A stretch of 64,000 nt of DNA, taken from positions 1 through 64,000 of the forward strand of contig CBFICB010000005.1 in the NCBI GenBank assembly GCA_965661005.1. The letters run 5' to 3'. This DNA is from UBA5109 sp965661005 (GTDB taxonomy: Bacteria > Pseudomonadota > Gammaproteobacteria > Pseudomonadales > Pseudohongiellaceae). The notes under the pieces are model-generated. The model made no database searches and was not told where the DNA came from. It saw only the letters and a list, made by a program, of their open reading frames with translations. Position 1 is the stretch's first letter. Every line of letters begins with the position of its first letter. Position numbers and translations under genes: made by a program. Positions 41,449 to 50,537 of the stretch are shown here, in pieces.

Positions 41449-41952
41449 TCACTGCTTGGGCATATATTTTCGCTGGTGATAAACAATGCTAAATGTAATC
41501 GCTATGGCAAAAGGAACTGAAATCAAAAATGAATACATCATGAGCTCATTCTTGCCTAGATAAAGCTCAAAGGCTAATTCGCGAACAAAAAACTCTGTTG
41601 CTCCTGCAGCCCATAAACCCAGCACTTCGCCATTCATACCAATAATATGTCGATTAAGTGCATTCGGTTTACGCTTACCGAACATAGGGATAATTCCGAA
41701 ACCCAGAAAGAATAGTGATACTGGAATAAGGAAATGAAAAACGCTGATTGCGCCATTATTAAAATCATATATAAAAAGTGCGGAAAGATTTACACCTATC
41801 AAGGCCGTAACAAAGACATATCCAATTCTTTTATGAAAAGTTGTGCCTTTGATTCTAAAAAGCACAACAACTCCTGACAGCATGCCAATCAATGAGCATA
41901 GAAAGTGAAAAGCTCCGGCGAATGAGTGAACCCAATTTGAAAGCTCTAGCAT
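41449..41952 (-). CDS. DUF2306-like membrane protein A
   Basis: 167 residues with four to five transmembrane segments. WVHSFAGAFHFLCSLIGMLSGVVVLFRIKGTTFHKRIGYVFVTALIGVNLSALFIYDF and a central FHFLIP, with conserved histidines in helices, match DUF2306-type predicted membrane proteins. A second protein of the same plan is encoded at 43000-43509, so the two are paralogues flanking a regulator and another membrane protein. Function unknown; the His pattern would allow metal or haem binding, which is a guess. Confidence 0.7.
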   Translation of the reverse strand: MLELSNWVHSFAGAFHFLCSLIGMLSGVVVLFRIKGTTFHKRIGYVFVTALIGVNLSALFIYDFNNGAISVFHFLIPVSLFFLGFGIIPMFGKRKPNALNRHIIGMNGEVLGLWAAGATEFFVRELAFELYLGKNELMMYSFLISVPFAIAITFSIVYHQRKYMPKQ

Positions 41953-42038
41953 AGGATACCTTCTAAACCATTCAGTAAATGTAATCTGTCTTTTACTGCT
42001 TTTTAAAAATAGATAGAACCGAACGCATGCTTGAAAAC

Positions 42039-42335
42039 TTATTTTCCAAGCAACTTTTCCAGTGTCGTTAAATAATCAATAAAGGCTTTTTGGCCTTTTT
42101 TAGTGATAGAAACAAAGGTGTTGGGTTTGCGATCGACAAAGGTTTTGTTGACATCAATATAACCGGCTTCTTGTAAGCGCCTGAGATGAACGCTGAGGTT
42201 TCCATCGGTGACTTCCAGAGCATCTCGCAAGGTAGTAAATCCGGCTCCTTCAATACCATTCAAATAAGCCATAATTGCTAATCTTGCCTGCGGATGAATA
42301 ATCTCATCCAATGGACCTAATGCAATCTTTGGCAT
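42039..42335 (-). CDS. Winged-helix regulator (HTH_34 / MarR-like)
   Basis: 98 residues, one winged-helix domain: LDEIIHPQARLAIMAYLNGIEGAGFTTLRDALEVTDGNLSVHLRRLQEAGYIDVNKTFVDRKPNTFVSITKKGQKAFIDYLTTLEKLLGK, the full pattern of the small HTH_34 regulators (PF13601). It begins 3 bases after the stop of the upstream membrane protein gene, so the two are translationally coupled. The tandem AAAGTNCTTT dyads at 43560-43586, upstream of the cluster, are a reasonable autoregulatory target. Confidence 0.83.
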   Translation of the reverse strand: MPKIALGPLDEIIHPQARLAIMAYLNGIEGAGFTTLRDALEVTDGNLSVHLRRLQEAGYIDVNKTFVDRKPNTFVSITKKGQKAFIDYLTTLEKLLGK

Positions 42336-42338
42336 GGA

Positions 42339-42959
42339 TCAGGCCCTGCGACCTAGTCGGGTCATCGCTATCCCTGGCCCAGCCATCAAGCCTAGATAAG
42401 CAACTATATAAATAATGCCAGTCACCGAAGAGCTATCTAAAACAGAAACAAATATTGCTATCAGCCACCAGCCAAACGCAACCCATCGTAACCAGCTCAT
42501 GTTAATGATTGAAGCTGTCGCAAAAAATGCCAGACCTGTTATTGCTGGAGCAATAATCGCCAAACTAAACAGTAAATCCTGTTGTCCGCTAACCCCAAGT
42601 AAAAATAATAAGCACATTGTTAGGCAAAATCCGATCCAGACCGATGAATATAAGCGCACAGCTAAATTTACCGGGCCACGAGGACGCAAGAACCCCAATG
42701 CAATTGATCCGGCTATCCCTATCCCAAGTACCAAATACCAGACATACAGTTCCAGGCTGTTTGTATCATTCTCGGTAAATAACGAGCCAGCAGTAGTTAA
42801 AATTTGTGGAAGCGCTAATAAAATTCCCCATAACACTAAATATCTGCCATCAAGAGCGGCTGAATTTTGTGCTTCTGACATCATTTTTCGAATCAGTGCC
42901 AGATCAGCTTCAGCGTCAGCTACTTCATTTCTATTGTTTTGTTGTTCTAGTTCATGCAT
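42339..42959 (-). CDS. Membrane protein of unknown function coupled to the HTH_34 regulator
   Basis: 206 residues. The soluble N-terminus (ADLALIRKMMSEAQNSAALDGRYLVLWG) is followed by about six transmembrane helices and a short basic end (RLGRRA). I do not recognise a named family beyond its frequent type of pairing with small winged-helix regulators. The gene ends 3 bases before the regulator start and follows DUF2306-like protein B by 40 bases, so the three form an operon. Confidence 0.65.
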   Translation of the reverse strand: MHELEQQNNRNEVADAEADLALIRKMMSEAQNSAALDGRYLVLWGILLALPQILTTAGSLFTENDTNSLELYVWYLVLGIGIAGSIALGFLRPRGPVNLAVRLYSSVWIGFCLTMCLLFLLGVSGQQDLLFSLAIIAPAITGLAFFATASIINMSWLRWVAFGWWLIAIFVSVLDSSSVTGIIYIVAYLGLMAGPGIAMTRLGRRA

Positions 42960-42999
42960 AACAATAACCTTTATATTTAATTACTTATTTAGTGTGCAA

Positions 43000-43509
43000 T
43001 TAATTTGTCTCTATGTGTCGATGCTTAAATCGACTCGATGTTTTAATTAAAAAATTCACCCAGATAATGATAAATACCAACATGGTTAACATTTGTATTA
43101 ATCCAAAAATCGCTCCTTCAGACCCAAAAAATGGAGAGTACCCTCGTAATGCCGGAATACGCAGAAAAGACTCATTAATCAAGCCGCCATAAAGCATGTA
43201 ATAACTCCAAACCATGCACGATAAATGAGTATTAGCCCATAAGGCACTTCTTTGTCGGGTTGCGGCATACCATCCCAGAAATAACGCAGCTAAAGTGCCA
43301 ACCGCCATCCAGTGAAATATATTAAATACCCCATCAGGATAGATGAGCAAAGCTGATATATTCGTGATCGCCATGGCATAGATATACCAATGCCCCCACT
43401 TTTTGTGATCGACAGATCCCTTAATAGCAAATAGCGCGACACCACCAGCAAGCATGGCAAAAACGCAGGTAAAGGTGTGGACCCAACCAATTAATGAAAT
43501 AGTAAACAT
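43000..43509 (-). CDS. DUF2306-like membrane protein B
   Basis: 169 residues with four to five transmembrane helices and the same plan as protein A: WVHTFTCVFAMLAGGVALFAIKGSVDHKKWGHWYIYAMAITNISALLIYPDGVFNIFHWMAVGTLAALFLGW. A strong AGGAGG ribosome site precedes the ATG. It is the first gene of the leftward cluster and lies behind two AAAGTNCTTT dyads. Function unknown. Confidence 0.7.
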   Translation of the reverse strand: MFTISLIGWVHTFTCVFAMLAGGVALFAIKGSVDHKKWGHWYIYAMAITNISALLIYPDGVFNIFHWMAVGTLAALFLGWYAATRQRSALWANTHLSCMVWSYYMLYGGLINESFLRIPALRGYSPFFGSEGAIFGLIQMLTMLVFIIIWVNFLIKTSSRFKHRHIETN

Positions 43510-43559
43510 CCTAGCCTCCTTTTTATTTTATTGACTAAAATTCCTGGATTAAATTATTT

Positions 43560-43586
43560 AAAGTACTTTGTTATATAAAGTGCTTT
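43560..43586. promoter_or_regulatory. Two tandem AAAGTNCTTT dyads, candidate operator
   Basis: AAAGTACTTT (43560-43569) and AAAGTGCTTT (43577-43586), centres 17 bp apart, about 50 bases upstream of the first gene of the HTH_34/DUF2306 cluster. Confidence 0.55.
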
Positions 43587-43709
43587 TATAAAACCAGTAA
43601 GTCAAGCTTTTTAGCGCTAGATTTAATCTTTACTTTTGTATCTTTAGGCTTGTATCAGGCAAAATCAGACTAAACCTTGTTATTGTAAATACAGTACAAT
43701 GCAGGCCCC

Positions 43710-44189
43710 ATGATAATCAGTGATCAAACAGTAACTATTAAAGATGCCGCCTTGTGGCGCAGACTAGCCGCAATGGTTTATGACAGCATAGTGGTTATTG
43801 CCATATGGATAATTGTAGGCTTTATCGTGCTCTCGGCTTTTGGTATTGATCAGGCGCAGATAGTCGAAAATGACCGCGTCGTAATGAACCCCTATTACCG
43901 ATTTACACTTTTCTCTTCAATGTTATTTAGCGCCTACCTTTTTTTTGCCTGGTTCTGGACTCACAGCGGCCAAACTCTTGGTATGCAGGCTTGGAAGATT
44001 CGAGTTCAAAATTCAGATAGTTCGGCAATTTCCTATAAACAGAGTTTGATCCGCTGTGTCATAGCGCCATTTTCTTTGTTGTTTTTAGGGGCGGGATATT
44101 TTTATATGTTTTTTAATGACGAAAAACTGACCTTGCATGACAAACTGTCACGTTCAATGGTGGTTTTTGAAGTCTGGAAGAAAAAATAA
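43710..44189 (+). CDS. RDD-family membrane protein
   Basis: 159 residues with three transmembrane helices. The name-giving motif is near the start (DAALWRRLAAMVYDSIVVIAIWIIVGF: Arg then Asp in the first helix), followed by FFAWFWTHSGQTLGMQAWKIRVQNSD and a terminal LTLHDKLSRSMVV. RDD proteins are poorly understood; some act in ion exchange. It is convergent with lptG, with only 10 bases between stops. Confidence 0.88.
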   Translation: MIISDQTVTIKDAALWRRLAAMVYDSIVVIAIWIIVGFIVLSAFGIDQAQIVENDRVVMNPYYRFTLFSSMLFSAYLFFAWFWTHSGQTLGMQAWKIRVQNSDSSAISYKQSLIRCVIAPFSLLFLGAGYFYMFFNDEKLTLHDKLSRSMVVFEVWKKK

Positions 44190-44199
44190 CTAAACGGGC

Positions 44200-45270
44200 T
44201 TAAGCCGCTTTTCTCAGCAAATATAGGCCCAGCCCAGCACTAAAAATAATGGGGATAAGTACTGCTATAAAAGGGTTGAAATGGTAAACCAGTGTGACTG
44301 TACGAAACAATTTTTGCAGAATAATAAATAAAAGACCAAAGCTCACCGCAGTAAACACTCTGGATCCCGTAGTTGCTTCCCGCAACGGCCCAAAAATAAA
44401 CGAGATTGCCACCAGCACAAGAACACCGGTACTTAAGGGTTGCATGACTTTTTCCCAGAAGGCCAAAAAATATTCAGTGGCATCTTGATCCTGATCGACA
44501 AAGCGCTGGGCATATTGGTACAAATCTGTAATGGCAAGTGTAGAAGAATCAACAATCATTAGCTGCAAAAGTTCTGGAGAAATATCGACCTCCCATCGAT
44601 ATGTTTCATAGCTCTCTATTTCACTTTGTGCACCATCAGTATTTTGAACAAATGCTGTCCTACGGACATCTTCAAGAATCCAACCACTATTTTCATAACG
44701 TGCACTTTCTGCAATAGTATTGGCGGTTAATTCCTGATTATCATTAAAACTGTAAATACTCACGCCATGCAGAACGCCATCAGGTTCCATTGCATTAAAA
44801 TGTAGAAAATCATCATCGTCACGCTGCCAGTTGCCAAAGGGCGAAAGAACAAGCTCATCACTATTGGCAATGGATTTATTAACTTCTGCCTTCAAGTCGA
44901 GTGGAGGAGCAATATATTCACCTATAATCAAACCTGCCAACATGACCAGCATTGCCGGTTTCATCACAGCCCATACAATTCTTACAGTTTTTACACCTGC
45001 ACTCTGCATTACCACCAGTTCATTACTGGTAGCCAGTACACTCAGACCAATTAAAGCACCCATCAAAGCTGTCATTGGTAGCAAATCGTAAACATGTCTG
45101 GGAAAAGTTAATAGTACATAAAGCAGAGCATCAGAGGTTTGATAGCGCTCATTGGTAGCGCCCAATTCATCAAACACTGTAAATAAAAGGTCCAGTCCCG
45201 CGAGCACTAGCAGCACTAGCAGCATTGCCATTAATACTGAATTGCGGATATAGGCATCTACTTTATGCAT
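44200..45270 (-). CDS. lptG: LPS export ABC transporter permease LptG
   Basis: 356 residues, YjgP/YjgQ family: MHKVDAYIRNSVLMAMLLVLLVLAGLDLLFTVFDELG, then LTFPRHVYDLLPMTALMGALIGLSVLATSNELVVMQSAGV, the conserved coupling region. A periplasmic jellyroll (about 130-260) and three C-terminal helices follow. With LptF and the ATPase LptB it extracts lipopolysaccharide from the inner membrane. Its start overlaps the lptF stop by 8 bases. LptG is told from LptF by order in the operon and sequence flavour. Confidence 0.92.
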   Translation of the reverse strand: MHKVDAYIRNSVLMAMLLVLLVLAGLDLLFTVFDELGATNERYQTSDALLYVLLTFPRHVYDLLPMTALMGALIGLSVLATSNELVVMQSAGVKTVRIVWAVMKPAMLVMLAGLIIGEYIAPPLDLKAEVNKSIANSDELVLSPFGNWQRDDDDFLHFNAMEPDGVLHGVSIYSFNDNQELTANTIAESARYENSGWILEDVRRTAFVQNTDGAQSEIESYETYRWEVDISPELLQLMIVDSSTLAITDLYQYAQRFVDQDQDATEYFLAFWEKVMQPLSTGVLVLVAISFIFGPLREATTGSRVFTAVSFGLLFIILQKLFRTVTLVYHFNPFIAVLIPIIFSAGLGLYLLRKAA

Positions 45271-46369
45271 GTGATTTCAACCTGCGTGAACCGAATGACT
45301 CAGGCAGCTTTTCCTGAAACATTAATATGCCTAGAACCAGAAACAGAATATGCACCCACCATAGGCCAATGAATGCCGGCAGAATTCCATCGGCTACCCA
45401 ATCCCTACTTGCCAGCAATAATGCAAAATAAATTAAATAGAGTAAGACTGCTGGAGCTAGTTTAGCGAAGCGACCCTGTCGTGGACTTACCTTGCTTAAG
45501 GTTATCGCCAGCAGACATAAAACAGGAATAATAATGATCAATGAAAGCCGCCACTGCAGTTCTGCAATAGTTGAGTTACTGATATCAGAAAATAAATCCG
45601 CTGTACTTCTTGCCTGCTCATCCAGATCCAGGTCAATACTAATTTCTCTTTGCTGAATGCGTATGGCAAGCTCATCAAAATTAGTCAGTGAAAAAAAACT
45701 GCCGGTTGCCATTCCCTCGCTTAGCGAGCCATCAACAAACATCACCAGTTTTTCTGTCGCCTCTTCCTGAACGTCAACTACTGCCCTTTCGGCTTGCACC
45801 CAGCTTGCCGAATCAGCAACGATTAATCTGTCTGCTTCTGTTTCATGCATAAAAACATTTTCAATTGAATTCTCCACAATATTTTCGGCATAAGTGGTGC
45901 GCGCACCATTGGATATATCCTGAAATATGCCCGGCACCATGACATCAAACTCATTAAGATTTTTTTGTTGCTCCAGCAACGTTTCGCTATTCATCAGCCC
46001 CCATGGGGTGAGGGAAAGGCTCAGGTAGGCGATTAAAACCGCGACCACTGAAGCACTCAGCAGCGTATAGGTGAGTAAGCGTAATTTACTGAGTCCAGAG
46101 GCAATCAGCACGGTCATTTCATTATCAGCATACATTCGACCATAGGCTAGCAACACAGCTAATAAGAGGGCTAAAGGCAGAATTAGTTGCACAAATTCCG
46201 GCAGCCTATAAGACATCAGCAACAGCAAGACTGATGGGTCAATGTTGCCTTCGGAAGCATCACTTAAATAATTCAGCAGTCGAATCAAAACGGCGACGGC
46301 AAGCAAGACAAAAGTCAGCGCCACAGTGAGCTGCAGAATTTGTTTGGCGAGGTAGCGAGGAATAATCAT
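45263..46369 (-). CDS. lptF: LPS export ABC transporter permease LptF
   Basis: 368 residues, YjgP/YjgQ family: MIIPRYLAKQILQLTVALTFVLLAVAVLIRLLNYL, then LPEFVQLILPLALLLAVLLAYGRMYADNEMTVLIASGLS, the conserved cytoplasmic coupling segment. A periplasmic beta domain and three C-terminal helices follow. It forms the LPS extractor with LptG and LptB. It is divergent from pepA, the usual gammaproteobacterial arrangement. Confidence 0.92.
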   Translation of the reverse strand: MIIPRYLAKQILQLTVALTFVLLAVAVLIRLLNYLSDASEGNIDPSVLLLLMSYRLPEFVQLILPLALLLAVLLAYGRMYADNEMTVLIASGLSKLRLLTYTLLSASVVAVLIAYLSLSLTPWGLMNSETLLEQQKNLNEFDVMVPGIFQDISNGARTTYAENIVENSIENVFMHETEADRLIVADSASWVQAERAVVDVQEEATEKLVMFVDGSLSEGMATGSFFSLTNFDELAIRIQQREISIDLDLDEQARSTADLFSDISNSTIAELQWRLSLIIIIPVLCLLAITLSKVSPRQGRFAKLAPAVLLYLIYFALLLASRDWVADGILPAFIGLWWVHILFLVLGILMFQEKLPESFGSRRLKSHA

Positions 46370-46534
46370 AGTCAGATTCTATTGTATACGGTATTGGACA
46401 GCTACTTTTAGGTTTTACAACATTACAGGTGGATTTTTTTTATCTAAGCCTCTACATTTAGTGCCCTAGTTTGATTTATAAATAATGCAGACAAAGACAA
46501 CTCTTTAAAAACAAGCCTGAATAAAAGGAACAAC

Positions 46535-48013
46535 ATGCAATTTTCAACAAAAACTACTGCTCTCAACAACACTCCAACATCCTGTTTAATTCTTGGCGTT
46601 TATCTAAATGGCCACTTACCGGAAGCAACTGCAGCTGTGGATCGGGCCTCTGGTAAAGCGATTTCCAAGGTAATTAAAACTGGGGACATGAGCGGCAAAG
46701 CCATGGAAGCTCTAGTCCTGCATAATATTGAAGGTATTAAAGCCAAGCGGGTACTGCTACTGGGTTGCGGAAAGAAAAGTGATCTTAGCCTTAAACGCTT
46801 TAGTGAGATTATGCGCTTAGCCGTGATGCAACTGAATCGTTACTCCATAGAAGATGCGGTAATGGGCTTAGGTAGTCTAGCAATTGAAAAAGCTACTATA
46901 GAGCGAAAAGCTATACAGGTTGCCAAAATATTCACCCACTCTGAATACCGTTACAAAGAGACTGTTTCTAAAGCAAAAGCTCCACAAAAGATAAAACGCC
47001 TGGCTTTTGCATGCGCGAGTAATGAACGAAGCCAAGCCAAAAAAGGTCTCGATACCGGTTCTGCGATCGCAACAGGAATGAATACGGCGCGCAACCTGGG
47101 TAACCTGCCTGCCAATATATGCACCCCCAGTTATTTAGGAGAACAGGCTCAGTCTCTGGCTAAGAAAAATAAGCTATTGAAGACCAAAGTCCTATCAGAA
47201 GCCCAAATGAAACGCCTCGGAATGCATTCTTTACTCTCGGTCGGAAATGGCAGTGACCAGCCTTCTGTTTTAATTGTCATGGAGTATCAGGGTGCCAGTG
47301 CCAACACCAAACCCAATGTGATAGTGGGCAAGGGCATTACCTTCGATACTGGAGGAATAAGCTTAAAACCTGGTGCCGGTATGGATGAAATGAAGTTTGA
47401 TATGTGTGGTGCGGCCAGCGTCATGGGAACCATGGACGCTTTATGCGAGTTAAAACCAAAAATAAATGTGGTTGCTATTATCGCCAGTGCAGAAAATATG
47501 CCTAGCGGCAGAGCCACCAAACCAGGTGATGTCATAACCAGCATGTCCGGTCAAACCATAGAAGTATTAAATACTGATGCTGAAGGTCGTCTGGTTTTAT
47601 GTGATGCGCTCACTTATGCCAAGCGCTTTAAGCCCAAAACGGTTGTTGATATCGCCACTTTAACCGGGGCTTGCGTAGCAACTTTTGGCAATGTAGTGAC
47701 CGGCTTATTGAGTAATGATGATGAATTGGCCGACAAGCTTTATCAATGCGGACTAGATTCACTTGACCCAGCCTGGCGCCTACCTTTGTGGGACGAGTAT
47801 CAGAAATTACTCGACAGTAATTTTGCCGATATCGCTAATATTGGAGGCCCAAGAGCGGGAACCATTACAGCCGGTTGTTTCCTGGCCCGATTTGCCAAAG
47901 ATTACAAGTGGGCACACCTCGATATTGCGGGAACTGCTTGGGATCAAGGAAAACAAAAAGGTGCCACTGGCAGGCCGGTTCCATTATTGATGGAATATTT
48001 GCTAAACGCCTGA
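46535..48013 (+). CDS. pepA: Leucyl aminopeptidase PepA (M17)
   Basis: 492 residues with an N-terminal macro-like domain and a C-terminal M17 catalytic domain: VGKGITFDTGGISLKPGAGMDEMKFDMCGAASV (Lys and Asp metal ligands) and NTDAEGRLVLCDAL, the family signature. The cytosolic hexamer removes N-terminal residues; PepA can also bind DNA. The stop overlaps the holC start (TGATG). AAAGGAACAAC precedes the ATG. Confidence 0.95.
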   Translation: MQFSTKTTALNNTPTSCLILGVYLNGHLPEATAAVDRASGKAISKVIKTGDMSGKAMEALVLHNIEGIKAKRVLLLGCGKKSDLSLKRFSEIMRLAVMQLNRYSIEDAVMGLGSLAIEKATIERKAIQVAKIFTHSEYRYKETVSKAKAPQKIKRLAFACASNERSQAKKGLDTGSAIATGMNTARNLGNLPANICTPSYLGEQAQSLAKKNKLLKTKVLSEAQMKRLGMHSLLSVGNGSDQPSVLIVMEYQGASANTKPNVIVGKGITFDTGGISLKPGAGMDEMKFDMCGAASVMGTMDALCELKPKINVVAIIASAENMPSGRATKPGDVITSMSGQTIEVLNTDAEGRLVLCDALTYAKRFKPKTVVDIATLTGACVATFGNVVTGLLSNDDELADKLYQCGLDSLDPAWRLPLWDEYQKLLDSNFADIANIGGPRAGTITAGCFLARFAKDYKWAHLDIAGTAWDQGKQKGATGRPVPLLMEYLLNA

Positions 48014-48438
48014 TGTCTAAGGTTAACTTTTATTTACTGAAACAAGGCGAAAGCACAGAGCAATACGTTTTTGCTTGCCGGCTTTGCGAGAAAATCCTGT
48101 CGCAAAAGCTGAAAGCTTTTATTTATACGGATACTCAAGAGCAAGCCGACTATCTTGATGACCTCCTCTGGAGCTATCGCCCGGAAAGTTTTCTTCCGCA
48201 TTGTGTGATTGGTACTGATCTTGATGAAGATGTCAGCATAATCATTGGTTATGCTGATAAATATCAAAAAGGTTTCGATGTGCTGATCAATTTAAGCCAG
48301 AATATTCCAGAATTTCACAATGAATTTAACCGTATTGTCGAAATTATTCCTGCCACTGAAGATGCTAAAGCACAAGGCCGCCTCCGCTGGAAACAATACA
48401 AAGACGCAGCAAATGAGCTAGATACTCATGATGTCTAG
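48013..48438 (+). CDS. holC: DNA polymerase III chi subunit
   Basis: 141 residues from the ATG overlapping the pepA stop: MSKVNFYLLKQGESTEQYVFACRLCEKILSQKLKAFIYTDTQEQADYLDDLLWSYRPESFLPHC is the conserved HolC N-terminal half, and GRLRWKQYKDAANELDTHD the C-terminal helix. It links the clamp loader to SSB. The longer open frame upstream lies inside pepA and is not used. In many Gammaproteobacteria valS follows directly; here it lies about 11.7 kb away. Confidence 0.93.
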   Translation: MSKVNFYLLKQGESTEQYVFACRLCEKILSQKLKAFIYTDTQEQADYLDDLLWSYRPESFLPHCVIGTDLDEDVSIIIGYADKYQKGFDVLINLSQNIPEFHNEFNRIVEIIPATEDAKAQGRLRWKQYKDAANELDTHDV

Positions 48439-48506
48439 TCAATATTTATTTGACTAAACTAACAGCCCCACCTACACTTGCGCGCTTTTTTGACGAATGA
48501 AATACT

Positions 48507-49868
48507 ATGAAGCGATTTAAAGCCTGCTCTCTCGGTCTGTCCATCTTTTTAATCACCAGCCAAAGTGCTTTAGCCACCAATGGTTACTTTACTCATGGCC
48601 TGGGAGTCAAAAATAAAGGCATGGCTGGTGCTGGCACAGCATTGCCAACTGAAGCCATTGCAAGCTCTATCAATCCAGCAGCCACGATAATGATGGCAGA
48701 TCATTTTGAGTTTGGCTTGGGCTTGTTTTCACCTAAGCGCTCATATACTGCCTCCACTAGTTTGGCTAATGGTCAAGGTGGAGCATTTACTATTGCTCCC
48801 GGCACAGTTGAGAGTGAAAGTAATTACTTTTTAATTCCCTATATCGCGCGCACATGGAGCTATAAAGAAAATTCCGCTTTTGGTGTTGCATTTTATGGTC
48901 GCGGTGGCATGAATACCGACTATCAAACAGGTTCCGCCATTTTTGACCCTGACGGTATCGGTCCGGCGCCAGTCTCTACACTCTCCGGTTCTTATGGTAG
49001 CGGCGATGCAGGTGTCGATCTTACTCAGGCCTTTCTGGACCTTTCTTATGGCCAGACTAAGGGCAAGCTTAACTGGGGCGCCGCCCTGGTCTTAAGTGCA
49101 CAAGCCTTTGAAGGCAAAGGCTTTGGTAGTTTTGCACCCTATACCCAGACTTTCGCCGCTTCTGGTGGAACTGTATTTCCTAGCAAACTAACTAACAACG
49201 ATAGAGATTACAGCTATGGTGCAGGTCTCAAGCTTGGTTTTATATGGGAAGCCAGTGATAGCGTCAATCTAGCGCTTAGCTATCAAAGCAAAATATTCAT
49301 GACTGAACTTGATGATTATAGTGATCTGTTTGCCGAACAGGGAGACTTTGATATCCCGTCCAGCATTCGAGCTGGAATAAGCTTTAAGCTTTCACCGGTT
49401 AAATCACTGCACTATGACATTGAGCATACAAGTTTTAGTGCCGTAAATTCAGTCGGCAACCCTATTCAACCAATTTTTTCCTGCCCGACTGTTGGCGGCA
49501 CATCCTTGAGCTCTTGCCTAGGCGGTGACTCAGGAGCTGGTTTTGGCTGGGATGACATGACCACACATAAAATAGGCTATGAGTGGCAGTTTAATAATCT
49601 TTCAGACTGGACTTTTCGAACCGGCTACAGCTATGGAAGTCAACCCATCGAATCAGATCAGGTCTTATTCAACATGATGGCACCAGGCGTAATTGAGCAA
49701 CATATTACTGCGGGATTTACGCATCGCGTACCTAGCGGTAGAGAATATAGTTTATCTGTGATGTACGCACCGACAAATAGCCAAAGTGGCGTAAACAGCT
49801 TTGACCCAACACAGACCATAGAATTGAGCATGCGCCAATTTGAAATTGAGTTTGGTTATAGCTGGTAA
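48507..49868 (+). CDS. FadL/TodX-family outer-membrane transporter
   Basis: 453 residues. The signal peptide ends ALA and the mature N-terminus TNGYFTHGLGVKNKGMAGAGTALPTEAIASSINPAAT is the plug segment of FadL-type channels (OmpP1/FadL/TodX). The rest alternates as beta-strands and ends FGYSW with a terminal aromatic residue. Such channels import long-chain fatty acids or aromatic hydrocarbons; given the aromatic genes 40 kb away either is possible. Position between holC and valS is unusual. Confidence 0.88.
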   Translation: MKRFKACSLGLSIFLITSQSALATNGYFTHGLGVKNKGMAGAGTALPTEAIASSINPAATIMMADHFEFGLGLFSPKRSYTASTSLANGQGGAFTIAPGTVESESNYFLIPYIARTWSYKENSAFGVAFYGRGGMNTDYQTGSAIFDPDGIGPAPVSTLSGSYGSGDAGVDLTQAFLDLSYGQTKGKLNWGAALVLSAQAFEGKGFGSFAPYTQTFAASGGTVFPSKLTNNDRDYSYGAGLKLGFIWEASDSVNLALSYQSKIFMTELDDYSDLFAEQGDFDIPSSIRAGISFKLSPVKSLHYDIEHTSFSAVNSVGNPIQPIFSCPTVGGTSLSSCLGGDSGAGFGWDDMTTHKIGYEWQFNNLSDWTFRTGYSYGSQPIESDQVLFNMMAPGVIEQHITAGFTHRVPSGREYSLSVMYAPTNSQSGVNSFDPTQTIELSMRQFEIEFGYSW

Positions 49869-49883
49869 TCCATCCAGAAATTG

Positions 49884-49913
49884 AATGGCTGCTATCGGCC
49901 AATAGCGGACATT
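49884..49913. repeat. 30-bp imperfect palindrome, copy 3
   Basis: Arms AATGGCTGCTAT and ATAGCGGACATT (10 of 12 pair) with a 6-base loop, directly after the fadL-like stop. Confidence 0.65.
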
Positions 49914-50009
49914 AGCAATCTTAGGATGCAAAATACAGTTGGCCAAAATAGAGATAACCTAACCTAAATAACCAACTATATAATTCTGCTTCAAATTTTT
50001 GGGATACTG

Positions 50010-50345
50010 TTAATGAGGCACGCTTTTTGAAAATACATTCATAATAACAACGCCTGTAACAATTAAAATCATACCTATTATTGCAGGAAGATCAGGAATT
50101 TCTTTGTAAATGATCACTCCAAGCGATGCTACCAGAACAATTCCCATGCCGGCCCAGATTGCGTAGGCAATACCAACAGGAATAGTTTTAAGAACCAATG
50201 ATAAAAAATAGAATGCAGTAATATAGCCAACCACACAAACTGTACTATAAATATAATTACTAAATTCATCAGAGGCTTTTAAAGCTAAAGTGCCTATAAC
50301 TTCTGATGCTATCGCTATCGCTAAATACCAATATCCAATACTCAT
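50010..50345 (-). CDS. Small multidrug resistance (SMR) family transporter
   Basis: 111 residues with four transmembrane helices. YWYLAIAIASEVIGTLALKASDEF contains the essential membrane Glu (AIASEVIGT), and VGIAYAIWAGMGIVLVASLGVIIYKE and LPAIIGMILIVTGVVIMNVF complete the EmrE/QacE pattern. It exports cationic compounds by proton exchange, or guanidinium in the Gdx subgroup; the subgroup is not decided here. Convergent with the fadL-like gene. Confidence 0.92.
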   Translation of the reverse strand: MSIGYWYLAIAIASEVIGTLALKASDEFSNYIYSTVCVVGYITAFYFLSLVLKTIPVGIAYAIWAGMGIVLVASLGVIIYKEIPDLPAIIGMILIVTGVVIMNVFSKSVPH

Positions 50346-50435
50346 ACTTACCTTTTGAGTCTAATGTTAAAAAATAACAGTTTTTATTCTTCGTAGATTC
50401 TAACCAAGTATTCAGAAAAAAGCGCTACTTAAGCT

Positions 50436-50465
50436 AATGTCCGCTTTGGATAGAAAGCAGACATT
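50436..50465. repeat. 30-bp imperfect palindrome, copy 4
   Basis: Arms AATGTCCGCTTT and AAAGCAGACATT (11 of 12 pair) with a 6-base loop, in the divergent spacer between the SMR and M20 genes. Confidence 0.7.
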
Positions 50466-50537
50466 TGTAAAAATAGCGCACTTACTATCATTCTTCGCTA
50501 GAATTAATGAATACTAAATTCTCCTAGGGAGTTCAAA

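Noticed and set aside
47875..48012. Upstream extension of the holC frame
   Set aside because: It lies inside pepA; the conserved HolC N-terminus starts at the TGATG overlap.
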